64,000 nucleotides of DNA. Source: Chitinophagaceae bacterium. Lineage in GTDB: Bacteria; Bacteroidota; Bacteroidia; Chitinophagales; Chitinophagaceae. A model generated the notes under the pieces. The model was given only the letters and a program-made list of their open reading frames with translations. It did not search any database and was not told where the DNA came from. Of this stretch, positions 35,765-44,137 are shown in pieces (position 1 is the first letter of the stretch; each line of letters begins with the position of its first letter). A program made the translations under genes and the position numbers. The stretch covers positions 1 to 64,000 of the forward strand of contig CANGNA010000012.1 of the NCBI GenBank assembly GCA_947455215.1, written 5' to 3'.

Positions 35765-37480
35765 ATGATGAGTATGCCATCAAAAAAACATCAGTCGTCA
35801 ATTGAAGCCAATTCGGCCTTCATGATGAAAATGGAAGAGTTAGTAAAGGAAATTGTGATACAGAACAACATTCCTTACTACAGGATAGAGTCGAGGATGG
35901 AGCACCAGCACAGCGCTTCGGGCGAGAATATCTACATGCCCGTTATTCGTGTAGTTACTTATTTCGAAGATTCGGTTAGTAAGATATCTGAGGTCGTTTC
36001 AGCCGAATTTGACGTTCAGAACGAACGCTCTAAGGATAAGAAAAAAGTGCGCATGGATAGCTTTTCTTATAAGCACGTTCAGCTTTCCGCCGCACTTAAG
36101 CCGGCAAGGCAGGAATTAATAGAATATCGCCGCTCTGGTAGCAAGCGTTTCGAGATACATGTTTGTTCTATGCTCCAGGATGCCTGGGCAGGTATAGAAA
36201 AGGAGCTCGGTTACGATAACGCTACGTTCCCCGACGATATGAAGCGCGACTTCTATCGCGTAGGGGCCCTGCTGGAAATGGCCGATCTCGAGTTCCTCAA
36301 GATACGCAGTCAGCTTAACGCTAAATATGGTTGGGTAGAGCCAGCACAAAACGAAGAGTCATTTATAGAGGAAACACCTCAGCAGGCTCCGGTTATGCAG
36401 GCTCCGGTACAGCCGCAACCGGCACCTATGGCTCCGGTTAGCGAAGTGCCGCTGCAAACAGCACAGTTTGTGCCGCAGCCCGCTCCGATACCACAGCAGG
36501 TAGCCCCTGTAGCGGAAATACCGCAACCCGCTCCTGTAGCCCAGATGCCGGTACCTGAAGTAGCGCCTGTTATGCAGGCTCCTGTGCCACAGCCGGCTCC
36601 CGTAGTAGCTATTCCTGTAGTGCAGGCTCCTATGCCGCAGCCCGTTCCGGTAGTAGAAATGCCACAGCCTGCGCCTGTTGCTCCGGCTCCTCCACAGCCT
36701 GTTATGCAGCCTGTAGCGCCGGTGTACAATACTAACGAATATGTACCGCAGCCTGTTGCGCAGCAGATACCACAAGTGCAGATACCACAAGTGCAAATGC
36801 CGGCACCACAGCCGGTACCACAAGTGGCGTATGTGCCCGTGCCGGAGCCTGTAGCGCAATACATACCGCAGCCGGCACCACAGCCTGCGCCTGCCTCGAT
36901 ACCCCAACCCGTAGCGCAGCCTGTGCAGCAGCCTGTGCAAAATGCAGCGCCGGCCCAGCCAATGCCGCAGGAAGTAGATGATGTTCCTTTCTACAATCGC
37001 GAGCCGGAACCCGCTCCCGCACCGGTAAACGATGAGAACTCGCAGATGACCGATGCTACCCTTAAGCAGTACATCGCATCAAGCAAGGTCATTAAAGAGA
37101 TAGACAGCGAGATCGCCCGCCGTGCAGGTGCTACGCTCAATGGCGATATAGATGTAGAAGGCGATGTGGAAAGGCTGAAATACCTGAAAGTATATTCATT
37201 GAAACAACTGCACGAGCGTGTGGTGGATAATAAAAATGACATCATCGCATTCGCGGAAAAATGGATAGGTAAAGACAATGGCGGCTCATTCGATTCCGGC
37301 ATATGCCTTTTCTATCTCGAATACCTGCTTGTGGGTAAGAAGAACGACCCTGCCTTTGCGGTAGAGTATGTGCTCAAGTTCATCTCCGATAACGATTACA
37401 GCGCGCGCTTCATCATCCCTACTTACAATTCAATAAGCAAAAATGATAAGCCGATAGCTTCTCATCTTACGCTGAAATAG
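35765..37480 (+). CDS. Divergent RelA/SpoT-fold protein with Pro/Gln/Val-rich linker and unique C-terminal domain
   Basis: 571 residues from the ATG at 35765 (35768 and 35774 are alternatives). Residues about 10-195 align by eye with the (p)ppGpp-synthetase fold: IRVVTYFEDSVSKISEVVSAEF near residue 61 corresponds to the R-I-x-T-Y-F-E-D-D-V segment of small synthetases, FSYKHVQ near 100-106 to their G-Y-x-S-x-H block, and FEIHVCSMLQDAWAGIEKELGY from 129 to the E-I-Q-V-R-T-x-x-Q-x-A-W-A-E-I-E-H block, followed by MKRDFYRVGALLEMADLEFLKIR. The Glu at 130 is kept, but the D-L-x-G-I-R aspartate and the Y-x-S-x-H spacing are not, so activity is doubtful. Residues about 205-425 are a repetitive PAPV/QPAP linker; 425-571 is an unrecognised helical domain. 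Confidence 0.65.
   Translation: MMSMPSKKHQSSIEANSAFMMKMEELVKEIVIQNNIPYYRIESRMEHQHSASGENIYMPVIRVVTYFEDSVSKISEVVSAEFDVQNERSKDKKKVRMDSFSYKHVQLSAALKPARQELIEYRRSGSKRFEIHVCSMLQDAWAGIEKELGYDNATFPDDMKRDFYRVGALLEMADLEFLKIRSQLNAKYGWVEPAQNEESFIEETPQQAPVMQAPVQPQPAPMAPVSEVPLQTAQFVPQPAPIPQQVAPVAEIPQPAPVAQMPVPEVAPVMQAPVPQPAPVVAIPVVQAPMPQPVPVVEMPQPAPVAPAPPQPVMQPVAPVYNTNEYVPQPVAQQIPQVQIPQVQMPAPQPVPQVAYVPVPEPVAQYIPQPAPQPAPASIPQPVAQPVQQPVQNAAPAQPMPQEVDDVPFYNREPEPAPAPVNDENSQMTDATLKQYIASSKVIKEIDSEIARRAGATLNGDIDVEGDVERLKYLKVYSLKQLHERVVDNKNDIIAFAEKWIGKDNGGSFDSGICLFYLEYLLVGKKNDPAFAVEYVLKFISDNDYSARFIIPTYNSISKNDKPIASHLTLK
36376..36972 (+). repeat. Coding low-complexity repeat region (Pro/Gln/Val/Ala)
   Basis: Inside the RelA/SpoT-like gene, codons for Q-A-P-V, P-Q-P-A-P and P-V-A-Q recur over about 600 bases with GCTCC, CCGCAGCC and GTAGCGCC words. 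Long open frames on the opposite strand here are artefacts of this composition. Confidence 0.8.
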
Positions 37481-37500
37481 TTGTAACAAAATTGATAGTT

Positions 37501-37529
37501 AAGAGCTCCCCGAAAAGGGAGCTCTTTTT
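37501..37529 (+). terminator. Rho-independent terminator of the RelA/SpoT-like gene
   Basis: AAGAGCTCCC (37501..37510) pairs with GGGAGCTCTT (37517..37526) around CGAAAA and runs into a T tract. The rest of the 37481-37817 gap holds only promoter-like sequence. Confidence 0.85.
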
Positions 37530-37735
37530 GTTTGCAGCGAGTCCGCGCATGGTAGCAAGGCGGTCTGTCCGCAGGTTGTTTTATATCACGATCTATTTGG
37601 GACGGATCGCTGGCCAAAATGTTCAGGAGTAGCGATTTTGCAATGGTTTTGTTGGGATATATTGTCCACACGGTCCATGAATTGCACAAGTTTTGCACTA
37701 ATTCCGTAACTGTGAAACAATTTTTTTTAAAAAGG

Positions 37736-37767
37736 TTGCACTTTACAGAAAATAATCAGTATCATTG
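37736..37767 (+). promoter_or_regulatory. Candidate promoter of the T9SS protein gene at 37818
   Basis: TTG at 37736 is 21 bases upstream of TATCATTG (37760..37767), a one-mismatch TAnnTTTG box; this fits Bacteroidota -33/-7 spacing. The leader would be about 45 bases. Confidence 0.45.
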
Positions 37768-37817
37768 TACAGTTTTTTATATCAGAACACAACCATATTC
37801 AAATTAAATTGCCATTT

Positions 37818-39125
37818 ATGAAAAGATTGAAGCTACTCTTCACACTTGCAATACCTGTACTTCTGATGCATGATGCACAGGCTCAAACGTCATCCAGGCT
37901 CATCGCAGCAGCGAACTGGTATAACAATGGTGCTATCTTCAAGCCTCTCGACAGCACTGCATACACGTACACCAACCCTAGGGGTGGTGATCTGATGCAC
38001 ACATTGAAGTACAATACAGCAACTAACTGGCAGGTAATGACTGGTGACACTGTGTACTCCAACAACACTACTGCTTATCAGCAGTTTGACGCGAGCAACA
38101 ATATCATCAGCCAGACAAATACAGTATGGAACAGTGTTACCTCAATGTGGGATAACACAACTAAAACATTGTATTTTTATGACGCTACAAACCGCGTAGA
38201 TACTATGGTATCTCAGGTATGGGGTGGCTCTAACTGGGTAAACGTTTCAAGGGACGTATACACTTATACAGCAGGTACAGCTTCTCATCTGTTCTCTATT
38301 CAGCACCAGCTGTGGAACAGCGCTACTTCTGGCTTCGATGCTAACACGCAGAAGACTTTCTACTACAACGTAGGCGGTAACCTGATCCAGGAAATTGGCC
38401 AGGTGTACAACACCACTACAAGCACTTATAACTACACAGATAAGTACGACTATACGTATACTACAGGTAACATGCCTGCTACTACTACTTACAGCGTATG
38501 GACAGGTGGCGGATGGGTTGCCAGCAACATGTATACTTATACATACGATGCCAGCAACAACCGTACTTCTGAAATGTATCAGACTTACAACGCTACATCT
38601 ATGGGTTGGGATAACGTTACCGTGGAAAACTACAGCAGTTTCGTAAGCGGTAACCCTCAGCTGGAGATCGATCAGCGTTGGGATACTGCAGCTGGTGGTT
38701 CATGGGTTAACAACCTCGAAAGGACTTACGCTTACAACTCTTACAATCAGCTCACAAACTCTGTTGACGAGTCTTGGAACATTGCTGGTTTCTGGGAGCA
38801 CGCTAACGGCGACCGCGCTGCTAACTACTACTACGAAACATACACTACTTCTGGTGTAAACAACGTAGCTGCTAACGGCGAAGTAAGCATCTTCCCAATT
38901 CCTGCTCAGAACACGCTGAACATCAAGCTGAACTGGAACGAAGCTCAGGCTTTCACAGTGGCTATCTATGATATGAACGGCGCTGTTGTTCGTATGTGGA
39001 GTGTTCCTGCAACTGCTCAGTACACTACTGGTATCTCTACTGCAAACTTTGCTTCTGGCAACTATGTAGTGAAGATCGCAGGTACTAACGGTCAGATAGT
39101 TAAACAAGTAGTGGTAGCTCACTAA
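37818..39125 (+). CDS. Secreted protein with T9SS type A sorting domain, probably highly expressed
   Basis: 435 residues from the ATG at 37818, with signal peptide (KLLFTLAIPVLLMHDAQA). The body contains repeating Tyr/Thr/Asn-rich units of roughly 45-50 residues with phrases such as TVWNSVTSMWDNTTKTLYFYD, QVWGGSNWVNVSRDVYTYT, QLWNSATSGFDANTQKTFYY and SVWTGGGWVASNMYTYTYD, alternating W-N/G-x-x-x-W elements with aromatic strands. The C-terminal 75 residues (SIFPIPAQNTLNIKL, IYDMNGAVVRMW, ASGNYVVKIAGTNGQIVKQVVVAH) are a Por-type sorting domain. Codon use (many AAC, TAC, GCT, ACT) differs from the GC-ending, more mixed use in its neighbours and suggests strong expression. A perfect terminator follows. 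Function unknown. Confidence 0.82.
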   Translation: MKRLKLLFTLAIPVLLMHDAQAQTSSRLIAAANWYNNGAIFKPLDSTAYTYTNPRGGDLMHTLKYNTATNWQVMTGDTVYSNNTTAYQQFDASNNIISQTNTVWNSVTSMWDNTTKTLYFYDATNRVDTMVSQVWGGSNWVNVSRDVYTYTAGTASHLFSIQHQLWNSATSGFDANTQKTFYYNVGGNLIQEIGQVYNTTTSTYNYTDKYDYTYTTGNMPATTTYSVWTGGGWVASNMYTYTYDASNNRTSEMYQTYNATSMGWDNVTVENYSSFVSGNPQLEIDQRWDTAAGGSWVNNLERTYAYNSYNQLTNSVDESWNIAGFWEHANGDRAANYYYETYTTSGVNNVAANGEVSIFPIPAQNTLNIKLNWNEAQAFTVAIYDMNGAVVRMWSVPATAQYTTGISTANFASGNYVVKIAGTNGQIVKQVVVAH

Positions 39126-39147
39126 TCTTAAATAGTTTTAAATAAAC

Positions 39148-39177
39148 AAAAGCTTCCGGGAGACCGGAAGCTTTTTT
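39148..39177 (+). terminator. Rho-independent terminator of the T9SS gene
   Basis: AAAAGCTTCCGG (39148..39159) / CCGGAAGCTTTT (39164..39175), loop GAGA, with a T6 run. A 12-bp perfect stem. Confidence 0.9.
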
Positions 39178-39339
39178 GTTTTAGGTGTGTCTGCTCTGAA
39201 ATCGCGACACCCCAAAAAATATGGTATGGAACTGAAGACTTTTGCTAGCCATAGCGCGCTAATATCACTTCCCTTTTGATCTGCCACTAAAGATATTGCG
39301 GCACGCTGTAGGGCAAAGTCCTTTAGTTAACAAAACTAC

Positions 39340-39383
39340 GGTCTGAAAGACCGAAAGATAATAGCCCGGGATGCAGTCCCGGG
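39340..39383 (+). repeat. Double-hairpin repeat (GGTCTGAAAGACC type), single copy
   Basis: Hairpin GGTCTGAAAGACC, linker GAAAGATAATAG, hairpin CCCGGGATGCAGTCCCGGG. The same unit forms the tandem array at 56175..56374. Around it, 39181-39580 also holds GCCGTAGCATTTTGCTACGGC and GCCGGATTCTGTCCGGC hairpins and no gene. Confidence 0.8.
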
Positions 39384-39556
39384 TGAGATTAAAGAAGTTG
39401 GACCAAGCTCCGCGTTTGCCGTAGCATTTTGCTACGGCAGGTCTGGTAGCCGGATTCTGTCCGGCGAAAAAAGGAAAGGCAAGGAACACCTGGGCAATCC
39501 TTTGATCAAAAACACGGTTCAGACAAACAAAAAGGGCCAGCCACGGCCAACCCATA

Positions 39557-39594
39557 TTAACTCTTTAACCTTTTAACCCTTTAACTCTTCAACC
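39557..39594 (-). repeat. GTTAAAGG-type degenerate repeat at the threonine aldolase 3' end
   Basis: On the minus strand: GGTTGAAGAGTTAAAGGG then TTAAAAGGTTAAAGAGTTAA, about 9-base units. It overlaps the last four codons and the stop of the gene, sense orientation. Confidence 0.65.
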
Positions 39595-40606
39595 TCCCGA
39601 TCGCCTCGCCAAACTTTATAATATCATTTTCCGTAGTATCCCAGCTGCACATCAGTCTTACCTCATGGGTGCTATCCTTCCATACATAGAACGGGAAATG
39701 CTCCTGCAGTGGCTCATACCAATGCCTGGGTATCTCGGCAAATATTGCATTGGCGTGTGTGGGCTTGGTTATCTTCACTTCAGGATACTGAGTAAGGGTA
39801 GTACGCAGTAGTTGCGCCATTTTATTTGCATGGCTGGCCGTGGTGCGCCATAGTTCATCTTTCAGCATAGTTTCGAACTGCGCAGCAATAAAGCGCGTTT
39901 TAGAGGCCAGTTGCATCACCTGCTTGTGCTTGTAGGCTATATGCTTGTTCAGGTCTTTATTAAAAACTAGCACAGCCTCGCCATACATCATGCCTGCCTT
40001 CGTGCCCCCCAGCGATAATATATCCACGCCGCAAGCGCTGCTGATGTCCTTCAGCCCGCAATTGCTGGCAGCCGTAGCATTAAAAAAGCGCGATCCGTCC
40101 ATGTGCAGGTATAAACCATTTTCATGCGCCAGGTCGGCTATGGCTTTTATCTCTTCGGGGGTGTAGATAGTACCATATTCAGTGCTTTGCGTTATCGATA
40201 TCAGCGCTGTTTGTGCATAGTGTATATCGCCCTTGCGGATCAGTCTTTCCCTTATTACTTCCGGTGTTATTTTCCCTTCCTCATTGGCCGGCAGCGCAAA
40301 GAAACGGCAGCCCGTAAATGTTTCCGGTGCCGACGATTCATCGCAGTAGATATGCGATGTGTCTGCACAAAGTATAGCGTTGTAAGATTGTGTTGCGCTG
40401 CTGATGCTCAGCACATTAGCGCCCGTGCCGTTGAATACGAAATAAGCCCACAGTTCACAGCCAAATACCTCACGCAGCAGCGCAGTGGTCCGCTCGGTTA
40501 TTTTGTCAGCTCCGTAAGAGCGGGCATGGTCTGTATTGGCAGCATGCAGCGCCGCCATCACCTGGGGCAGCACGCCTGCATAGTTATCACTCGCAAAGCT
40601 TTTCAT
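39581..40606 (-). CDS. ltaE: Low-specificity L-threonine aldolase family protein
   Basis: 341 residues of the fold type I PLP enzyme family (beta-eliminating lyases). Key features: SFASDNYAGVLPQV at the start, GTGANVLSI, YCDESSAPETFTGCRFFALP, the HMDGSRFFNA motif with Asp170 and Arg173 for cofactor and carboxylate binding, and the Schiff-base Lys203 in LSLGGTKAGMMYGEA. It cleaves threonine or allo-threonine to glycine and acetaldehyde in the cytoplasm. It is divergent from the secreted protein gene at 40661 and appears monocistronic. The 3' end overlaps a GTTAAAGG-type repeat, which may have supplied the last residues. Other beta-hydroxy amino acids are possible substrates. Confidence 0.92.
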   Translation of the reverse strand: MKSFASDNYAGVLPQVMAALHAANTDHARSYGADKITERTTALLREVFGCELWAYFVFNGTGANVLSISSATQSYNAILCADTSHIYCDESSAPETFTGCRFFALPANEEGKITPEVIRERLIRKGDIHYAQTALISITQSTEYGTIYTPEEIKAIADLAHENGLYLHMDGSRFFNATAASNCGLKDISSACGVDILSLGGTKAGMMYGEAVLVFNKDLNKHIAYKHKQVMQLASKTRFIAAQFETMLKDELWRTTASHANKMAQLLRTTLTQYPEVKITKPTHANAIFAEIPRHWYEPLQEHFPFYVWKDSTHEVRLMCSWDTTENDIIKFGEAIGRLKS

Positions 40607-40660
40607 TAACAGATATTTTAGCGTTAAAATTAAGCCTTTTGCGTACTTTAGACACAGGAA

Positions 40661-41194
40661 ATGATACAGATGAAAAGGTTATCGTTTTTTTTGTTCTTAT
40701 TTCTTCTGCCGGTAATGACACCGGCCCAGCACCCGCAGAAAATGCGCAACCTGTGGACCACGCCGCAGGTGCACGTATTTTTTGGTGAATACAGGGTATC
40801 GTTCGCCATCCGCGATATTAATAAAACACTCGCATTGCTCCGCCAGAACGGAGATAGCCTGCATGCGGCCAACTGTGGTTTAGACACCAATGGCAATTAC
40901 TCTTACGAACTGTATCCCGGTGAACACACCCAATACAGGAGCGCTACCGAACCACTGCTGCAGAATGTGGTGGGCTGTTACCTGCTTACCGCAGGCATGG
41001 CACAGGTAGAATGCAAAAAGAACAAACGGAAAATAAAACAGCTGAAAGAAGTACTTGTCGATATGAAATACACCTCCCTTGGGGGCGATTCCGTCTTCGT
41101 AGATTTCTTCGATCCAGAGACCAACAAAATGCTGTTCTCCGGCCAGATGCCCCTAATATTGTACAAAGCAGATATCGGCATCGACGACTGGTAG
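40661..41194 (+). CDS. Secreted hypothetical protein
   Basis: 177 residues from the ATG at 40661 (40670 is an alternative and gives MKRLSFF). The signal peptide LSFFLFLFLLPVMTPAQH ends in a type I cleavage-like A-Q. The mature protein is about 155 residues with PQVHVFFGEYRVSFAIRDINKTLALLRQNGDSL, a Tyr-rich middle (NYSYELYPGEHTQYRSA), two cysteines that could pair (NVVGCYLL and QVECKK), and a late SVFVDFFDPETNKMLF strand. I do not recognise the family and see no catalytic motif. It is divergent from threonine aldolase and is followed by the second copy of a CCCTCTCC hairpin repeat. Confidence 0.65.
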   Translation: MIQMKRLSFFLFLFLLPVMTPAQHPQKMRNLWTTPQVHVFFGEYRVSFAIRDINKTLALLRQNGDSLHAANCGLDTNGNYSYELYPGEHTQYRSATEPLLQNVVGCYLLTAGMAQVECKKNKRKIKQLKEVLVDMKYTSLGGDSVFVDFFDPETNKMLFSGQMPLILYKADIGIDDW

Positions 41195-41214
41195 ACGCGG
41201 CAATCTAACAGGCC

Positions 41215-41253
41215 ATCCCCCTCTCCTTTGGAGAGGGCCGGGGTGAGGCTTAA
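41215..41253 (+). repeat. CCCTCTCC hairpin repeat, copy 2
   Basis: CCCTCTCC-TTT-GGAGAGGG (41219..41237) then CCGGGGTGAGGCTTAA, 20 bases after the stop at 41194 and 20 bases before the next ATG. Matches the copy after prfA except for loop length and one base. Confidence 0.7.
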
Positions 41254-41272
41254 AAAACAAAAACAACAAACC

Positions 41273-42181
41273 ATGGAATTCGGAAAAGTAGACGACGCTA
41301 CACTGGAACAGATAGACTTCACGCTGCCCGCAGACCCGGCGGCCAACAAGAAGATACTGGCCAAAGGCAAGGGCAAAACAAAATTCTACATCGGCTGCGC
41401 CAAGTGGGGCCGTAAAGACTGGATAGGGAAGTTATACCCTAAAGGCACAAAAGAAAAAGACTTCCTGGCGCAGTATGCCACCCAGTTCAACAGTATAGAG
41501 TTTAATGGCTTTTTCTATAGTTCGCATTCGCGCGAGCAGGTAGAGAAATGGGTAAGTATGGTACCTAAGGATTTTATCTTCTGTCCTAAGTTTACACAGT
41601 CCATCACCCACCTGCGCAGGCTTAAAAACGCACAGGCCGAGACCGACAACTTCATCAACATTGTAGAAGCCTTCGGAAAGCATCTCGGCCCGCTATTCCT
41701 GATGCCGCACCCGCAAATGAACCTCGACAAACGCGAGACCATCGAAGAGTTCATCACCAGTCTGCCCAAGGATCTTGATCTGTTCCTGGAACTGCGCCAT
41801 GAGGCCTGGTACACCGACAAAAGCGGTTACGACAAACAGTTGTACGACTTTATGGCAAAGCAAAAGAGGGGACTGGTAATAACCGATGCCGCTGGTCGCC
41901 GCGATTGCGTGCATATGCACCTCTCCACCCCCAAATGCTTCATCCGCTTTGTAGGCAACGCCCTGCACAAAACAGACTATACCCGCATAGACGAGTGGGT
42001 GCAGCGCATCAAACAATGGATGGACGAAGGCCTGGAAACCTGCTACTTCTTTATGCACCAGCACGAAGAACTCCACTCCCCCGAACTCATCGCTTACTTC
42101 ATCAAAGAACTCAACAAGCACGCCGGTACCACCATCCCACTACCTAAGTTGTATAACGAAGGAGAAGGTTCTTTATTTTAA
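41273..42181 (+). CDS. DUF72 (YecE-like) family protein
   Basis: 302 residues from the ATG at 41273. The DUF72 TIM-barrel-like pattern is clear: FYIGCAKWGRKDWIGKLYPKGTKEKDFLAQYATQFNSIEFNGFFY, FIFCPKFTQSITH, LGPLFLMPHPQMNL, LDLFLELRHEAWY, LVITDAAGR, CFIRFVGNALHKTDYTRIDEWVQRIKQW and CYFFMHQHEELHSPELIAYF. The family's conserved Glu (in SIEFNG), Arg-His (LRHEAW) and the final H-x-x-x-x-x-P are present. Members are found in most bacteria; their biochemical role is not established. Length is slightly above average because of the N-terminal 40 residues. Confidence 0.9.
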   Translation: MEFGKVDDATLEQIDFTLPADPAANKKILAKGKGKTKFYIGCAKWGRKDWIGKLYPKGTKEKDFLAQYATQFNSIEFNGFFYSSHSREQVEKWVSMVPKDFIFCPKFTQSITHLRRLKNAQAETDNFINIVEAFGKHLGPLFLMPHPQMNLDKRETIEEFITSLPKDLDLFLELRHEAWYTDKSGYDKQLYDFMAKQKRGLVITDAAGRRDCVHMHLSTPKCFIRFVGNALHKTDYTRIDEWVQRIKQWMDEGLETCYFFMHQHEELHSPELIAYFIKELNKHAGTTIPLPKLYNEGEGSLF

Positions 42182-42500
42182 AAGTTGAGTAGTCGCAAAG
42201 ACACCTACGGAGTGTCACACTGAGTAAACAATTAGCTGCGCTCAAGAACTTTGCAAATGACACAGGGTCTCTGCGAGCCTGCCTGCCGACAGGCAGGGAA
42301 CGAAGCCATCTCACGTCGGGACGTATTCGTTTTCGGCAAATCCCCTCTTTGCCAAGCCTTGTGCGTTGGCCCAAAGAGGGGACGATATTTGACCATTCTC
42401 GGATTAGCCGAGATTGGTCAAATGTAGGGGGTGATTGCTGTGTCGGGACGTATTCGTTTTAGGATGTTGGAACGATAACTGCGGGAATTGATCCAGACGA
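42182..42500. repeat. Repeat island 1 with two GGACGTATTCG tails and hairpins
   Basis: No gene. The constant tail GGGACGTATTCGTTTTCGG occurs at 42318..42336 and, with one change, at 42445..42463. Between them are two hairpins: TCCCCTCTTTG pairing with CAAAGAGGGGA, and TTTGACCA-x-TCTCGG pairing with CCGAGA-x-TGGTCAAA. Upstream, 42209 onward carries GTGTCACACTGAG, related to the elements at 48050 and 53468, and CTGCCTGCCGACAGGCAG. Confidence 0.75.
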
Positions 42501-42929
42501 TCATTTCAACAACCCCTTCATATCCACAACCAGCTTCCTGCACCTTATGCTGGTTACCTTTATCGTAGAAATGCTATCGGCGCTGCAAAACCAGAACTGA
42601 CCAATGCTATCAACAGGCAATATAGTTGTATGCACGGGGTAAATGATTTTGACACTAACAAGTTTGTTCTCCAGCATATTGCATAATGGTGTAACAACAC
42701 GCCCATATATCATAGAGTCATTAAGTCGGGTCAGCAGAAGAGAAGCCTGTTCCTCAACAATACAACCATCCCTCCGAAATAATGCGTAGTCTGGCACCCT
42801 GTTTACAATATGCCTGTTATGTTTATGACCGTTATAGAAAAAGTCTGATAGCTTATAAGGATAATCACTTCGTGCACTTCTGCATGATAGCGCGGAAAGA
42901 AGAAATATAAATAACCATAACTTACCCAT
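42501..42929 (-). CDS. Putative small lipoprotein, hypothetical
   Basis: 142 residues from the ATG at 42929. A short signal peptide (GKLWLFIFLLSALSC) ends in a lipobox Cys at about residue 16, followed by R-S-A-R-S. The mature part is mixed beta-rich without recognised motifs; it contains cysteines in RDGCIVEE, TPLCNML, FWFCSAD and TSIRCRK. It lies between repeat islands with no same-strand partner nearby. No family recognised; kept because signal peptide and full-length frame are coherent. Confidence 0.5.
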   Translation of the reverse strand: MGKLWLFIFLLSALSCRSARSDYPYKLSDFFYNGHKHNRHIVNRVPDYALFRRDGCIVEEQASLLLTRLNDSMIYGRVVTPLCNMLENKLVSVKIIYPVHTTILPVDSIGQFWFCSADSISTIKVTSIRCRKLVVDMKGLLK

Positions 42930-42988
42930 CAAAAGAATAACGGAAAGCGGTCATCAAATATTTCAACCTAATTCAAAAAAGGAAGATC

Positions 42989-43053
42989 CGTAACTGTCGC
43001 GAGAGTTCAGCGCTCTCGTGACCACACAAATAAGCGAATCTCCTGATTCGCCG
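42989..43053. repeat. GTCGCGAGAG double-hairpin repeat, copy 1
   Basis: Hairpin 1 at 42996..43022 (GTC-G-CGAGAG / CTCTCG-T-GAC), linker ACACAAATAA, hairpin 2 at 43034..43051 (GCGAATC / GATTCGC). A second copy is at 51707..51774. Confidence 0.75.
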
Positions 43054-43099
43054 AACAAAATACTAATAGATCCTATTAATAACAGCTACAAAACAAAGC

Positions 43100-43142
43100 A
43101 ATCCTGTAAATCCTTAAATCCTGACCATCCTGATTCAGACAA
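43100..43142 (-). repeat. TTGTCTGAATCAGGAT-type 3'-end repeat, copy 1
   Basis: On the minus strand: TTGTCTGAATCAGGATGG, then TCAGGATTTAAGGATTTA, then CAGGATT, 9-base AGGATT units. It starts two bases after the holA stop codon. A second copy lies at 52012..52055 behind the GNAT gene, also sense. Confidence 0.75.
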
Positions 43143-43143
43143 A

Positions 43144-44136
43144 CTAATTCAGCAGTTGCCCCACCAGCTCCTTCAGCAACTCCCTGTCATCAGCCGTGCT
43201 TTTAATACCCACGGCCATAGTGCTGTACTTGCCTAAGAGCATCAGCGCGCGCTCGGTGCGCGGGCGTGGCCACTGCTGTAGGGCGGCCATTGTTTCCTTC
43301 AGCTTCCAGTAGCCAAGGGCAGCGGCTATCTCCTTATCGCTCTTACCCTGCACAAAGCTGGCCTGGTACAGCTTGCTGAAGTGACTGTAAAAACTGCCTA
43401 TCAGCAGCGGCATAGGTGCCGCCTTGGGGCTGCTGATAAAGTAATGCAGCATACGGAACATTTTATCACGGTCATTGCCCGTAATAGCCTCTGGAAATTC
43501 GAAAATGTTATACTCCCTGCTGATGCCGATGTACTTCTGTATCATGGCCGCCGTAAGCTCCTTCTCGTCCGGCACATTGATGCGCACCTTCTGTATCTCG
43601 TTCACTACCTTCTGCAGGTCATTACCTAAAAAGGTAGCCAGTATCTGTGCCTCACGCTCGGGTATGGTAAAGCCTATGTGTTTACCATAGTCCATTATCC
43701 AGCCTGGCATGGCAGTGTCTTTTATCTTCTCGCTGTTAAAGTAAAAGCCTTTTTCCTTGGCCAGCTTCACGGCCTTGGTCTTGCTATCAGCCTTCTTAAA
43801 ACGGTATTCTATCAGCAGTATAGTAGTGGGCGAGGGTTTCTCAAAATAGCCGGCCAGCTCGGTAAACTCCTTTAGTTGCCCTGCTTCTTTTAATATCACC
43901 ACCTGCTTTTCCGCAAACATCGGGAAGCGGCGGCAGGCATTTACTACATCGGCCCAGGTCACATCCTTGCCATATAGTGTTATCAGGTTAAAGTCGCGCT
44001 CGTGCGGCGGTAGTATATTTTCAAAGTGTGTGCTCAGTTCATCTATATAATAGGGTTCCTCACCGTCTACCAGGTACACGGGTGCGTATTGCTTCAGCTG
44101 CAGCGATTGCAGTATTTTGGTGTATTCAGCATTCAT
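43144..44136 (-). CDS. holA: DNA polymerase III subunit delta
   Basis: 330 residues. The clamp-loader delta architecture is visible: N-terminal YAPVYLVDGEEPYYIDELSTHFENILPPHERDFNLITLYGKDV, WADVVNACRRFPMFAEKQVVILKEAG, the AAA+ lid-like FLGNDLQKVVNEIQKVRI and FEFPEAITGNDRDKMFRMLHYFI, and a C-terminal helical domain (ALGYWKLKETMAALQQW). Delta opens the beta clamp during loading onto DNA. It starts one base after the end of the upstream exonuclease gene, so the two are very probably cotranscribed. A degenerate repeat follows directly after the stop codon. Confidence 0.92.
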   Translation of the reverse strand: MNAEYTKILQSLQLKQYAPVYLVDGEEPYYIDELSTHFENILPPHERDFNLITLYGKDVTWADVVNACRRFPMFAEKQVVILKEAGQLKEFTELAGYFEKPSPTTILLIEYRFKKADSKTKAVKLAKEKGFYFNSEKIKDTAMPGWIMDYGKHIGFTIPEREAQILATFLGNDLQKVVNEIQKVRINVPDEKELTAAMIQKYIGISREYNIFEFPEAITGNDRDKMFRMLHYFISSPKAAPMPLLIGSFYSHFSKLYQASFVQGKSDKEIAAALGYWKLKETMAALQQWPRPRTERALMLLGKYSTMAVGIKSTADDRELLKELVGQLLN

Positions 44137-44137
44137 A

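Noticed and set aside
36359-36940. Long minus-strand open frames rich in Arg/Leu/Tyr/His or Cys/Gly/Thr opposite the RelA/SpoT-like gene
   Set aside because: They mirror the low-complexity PAPV/QPAP coding of the plus strand; no start context or family signature.
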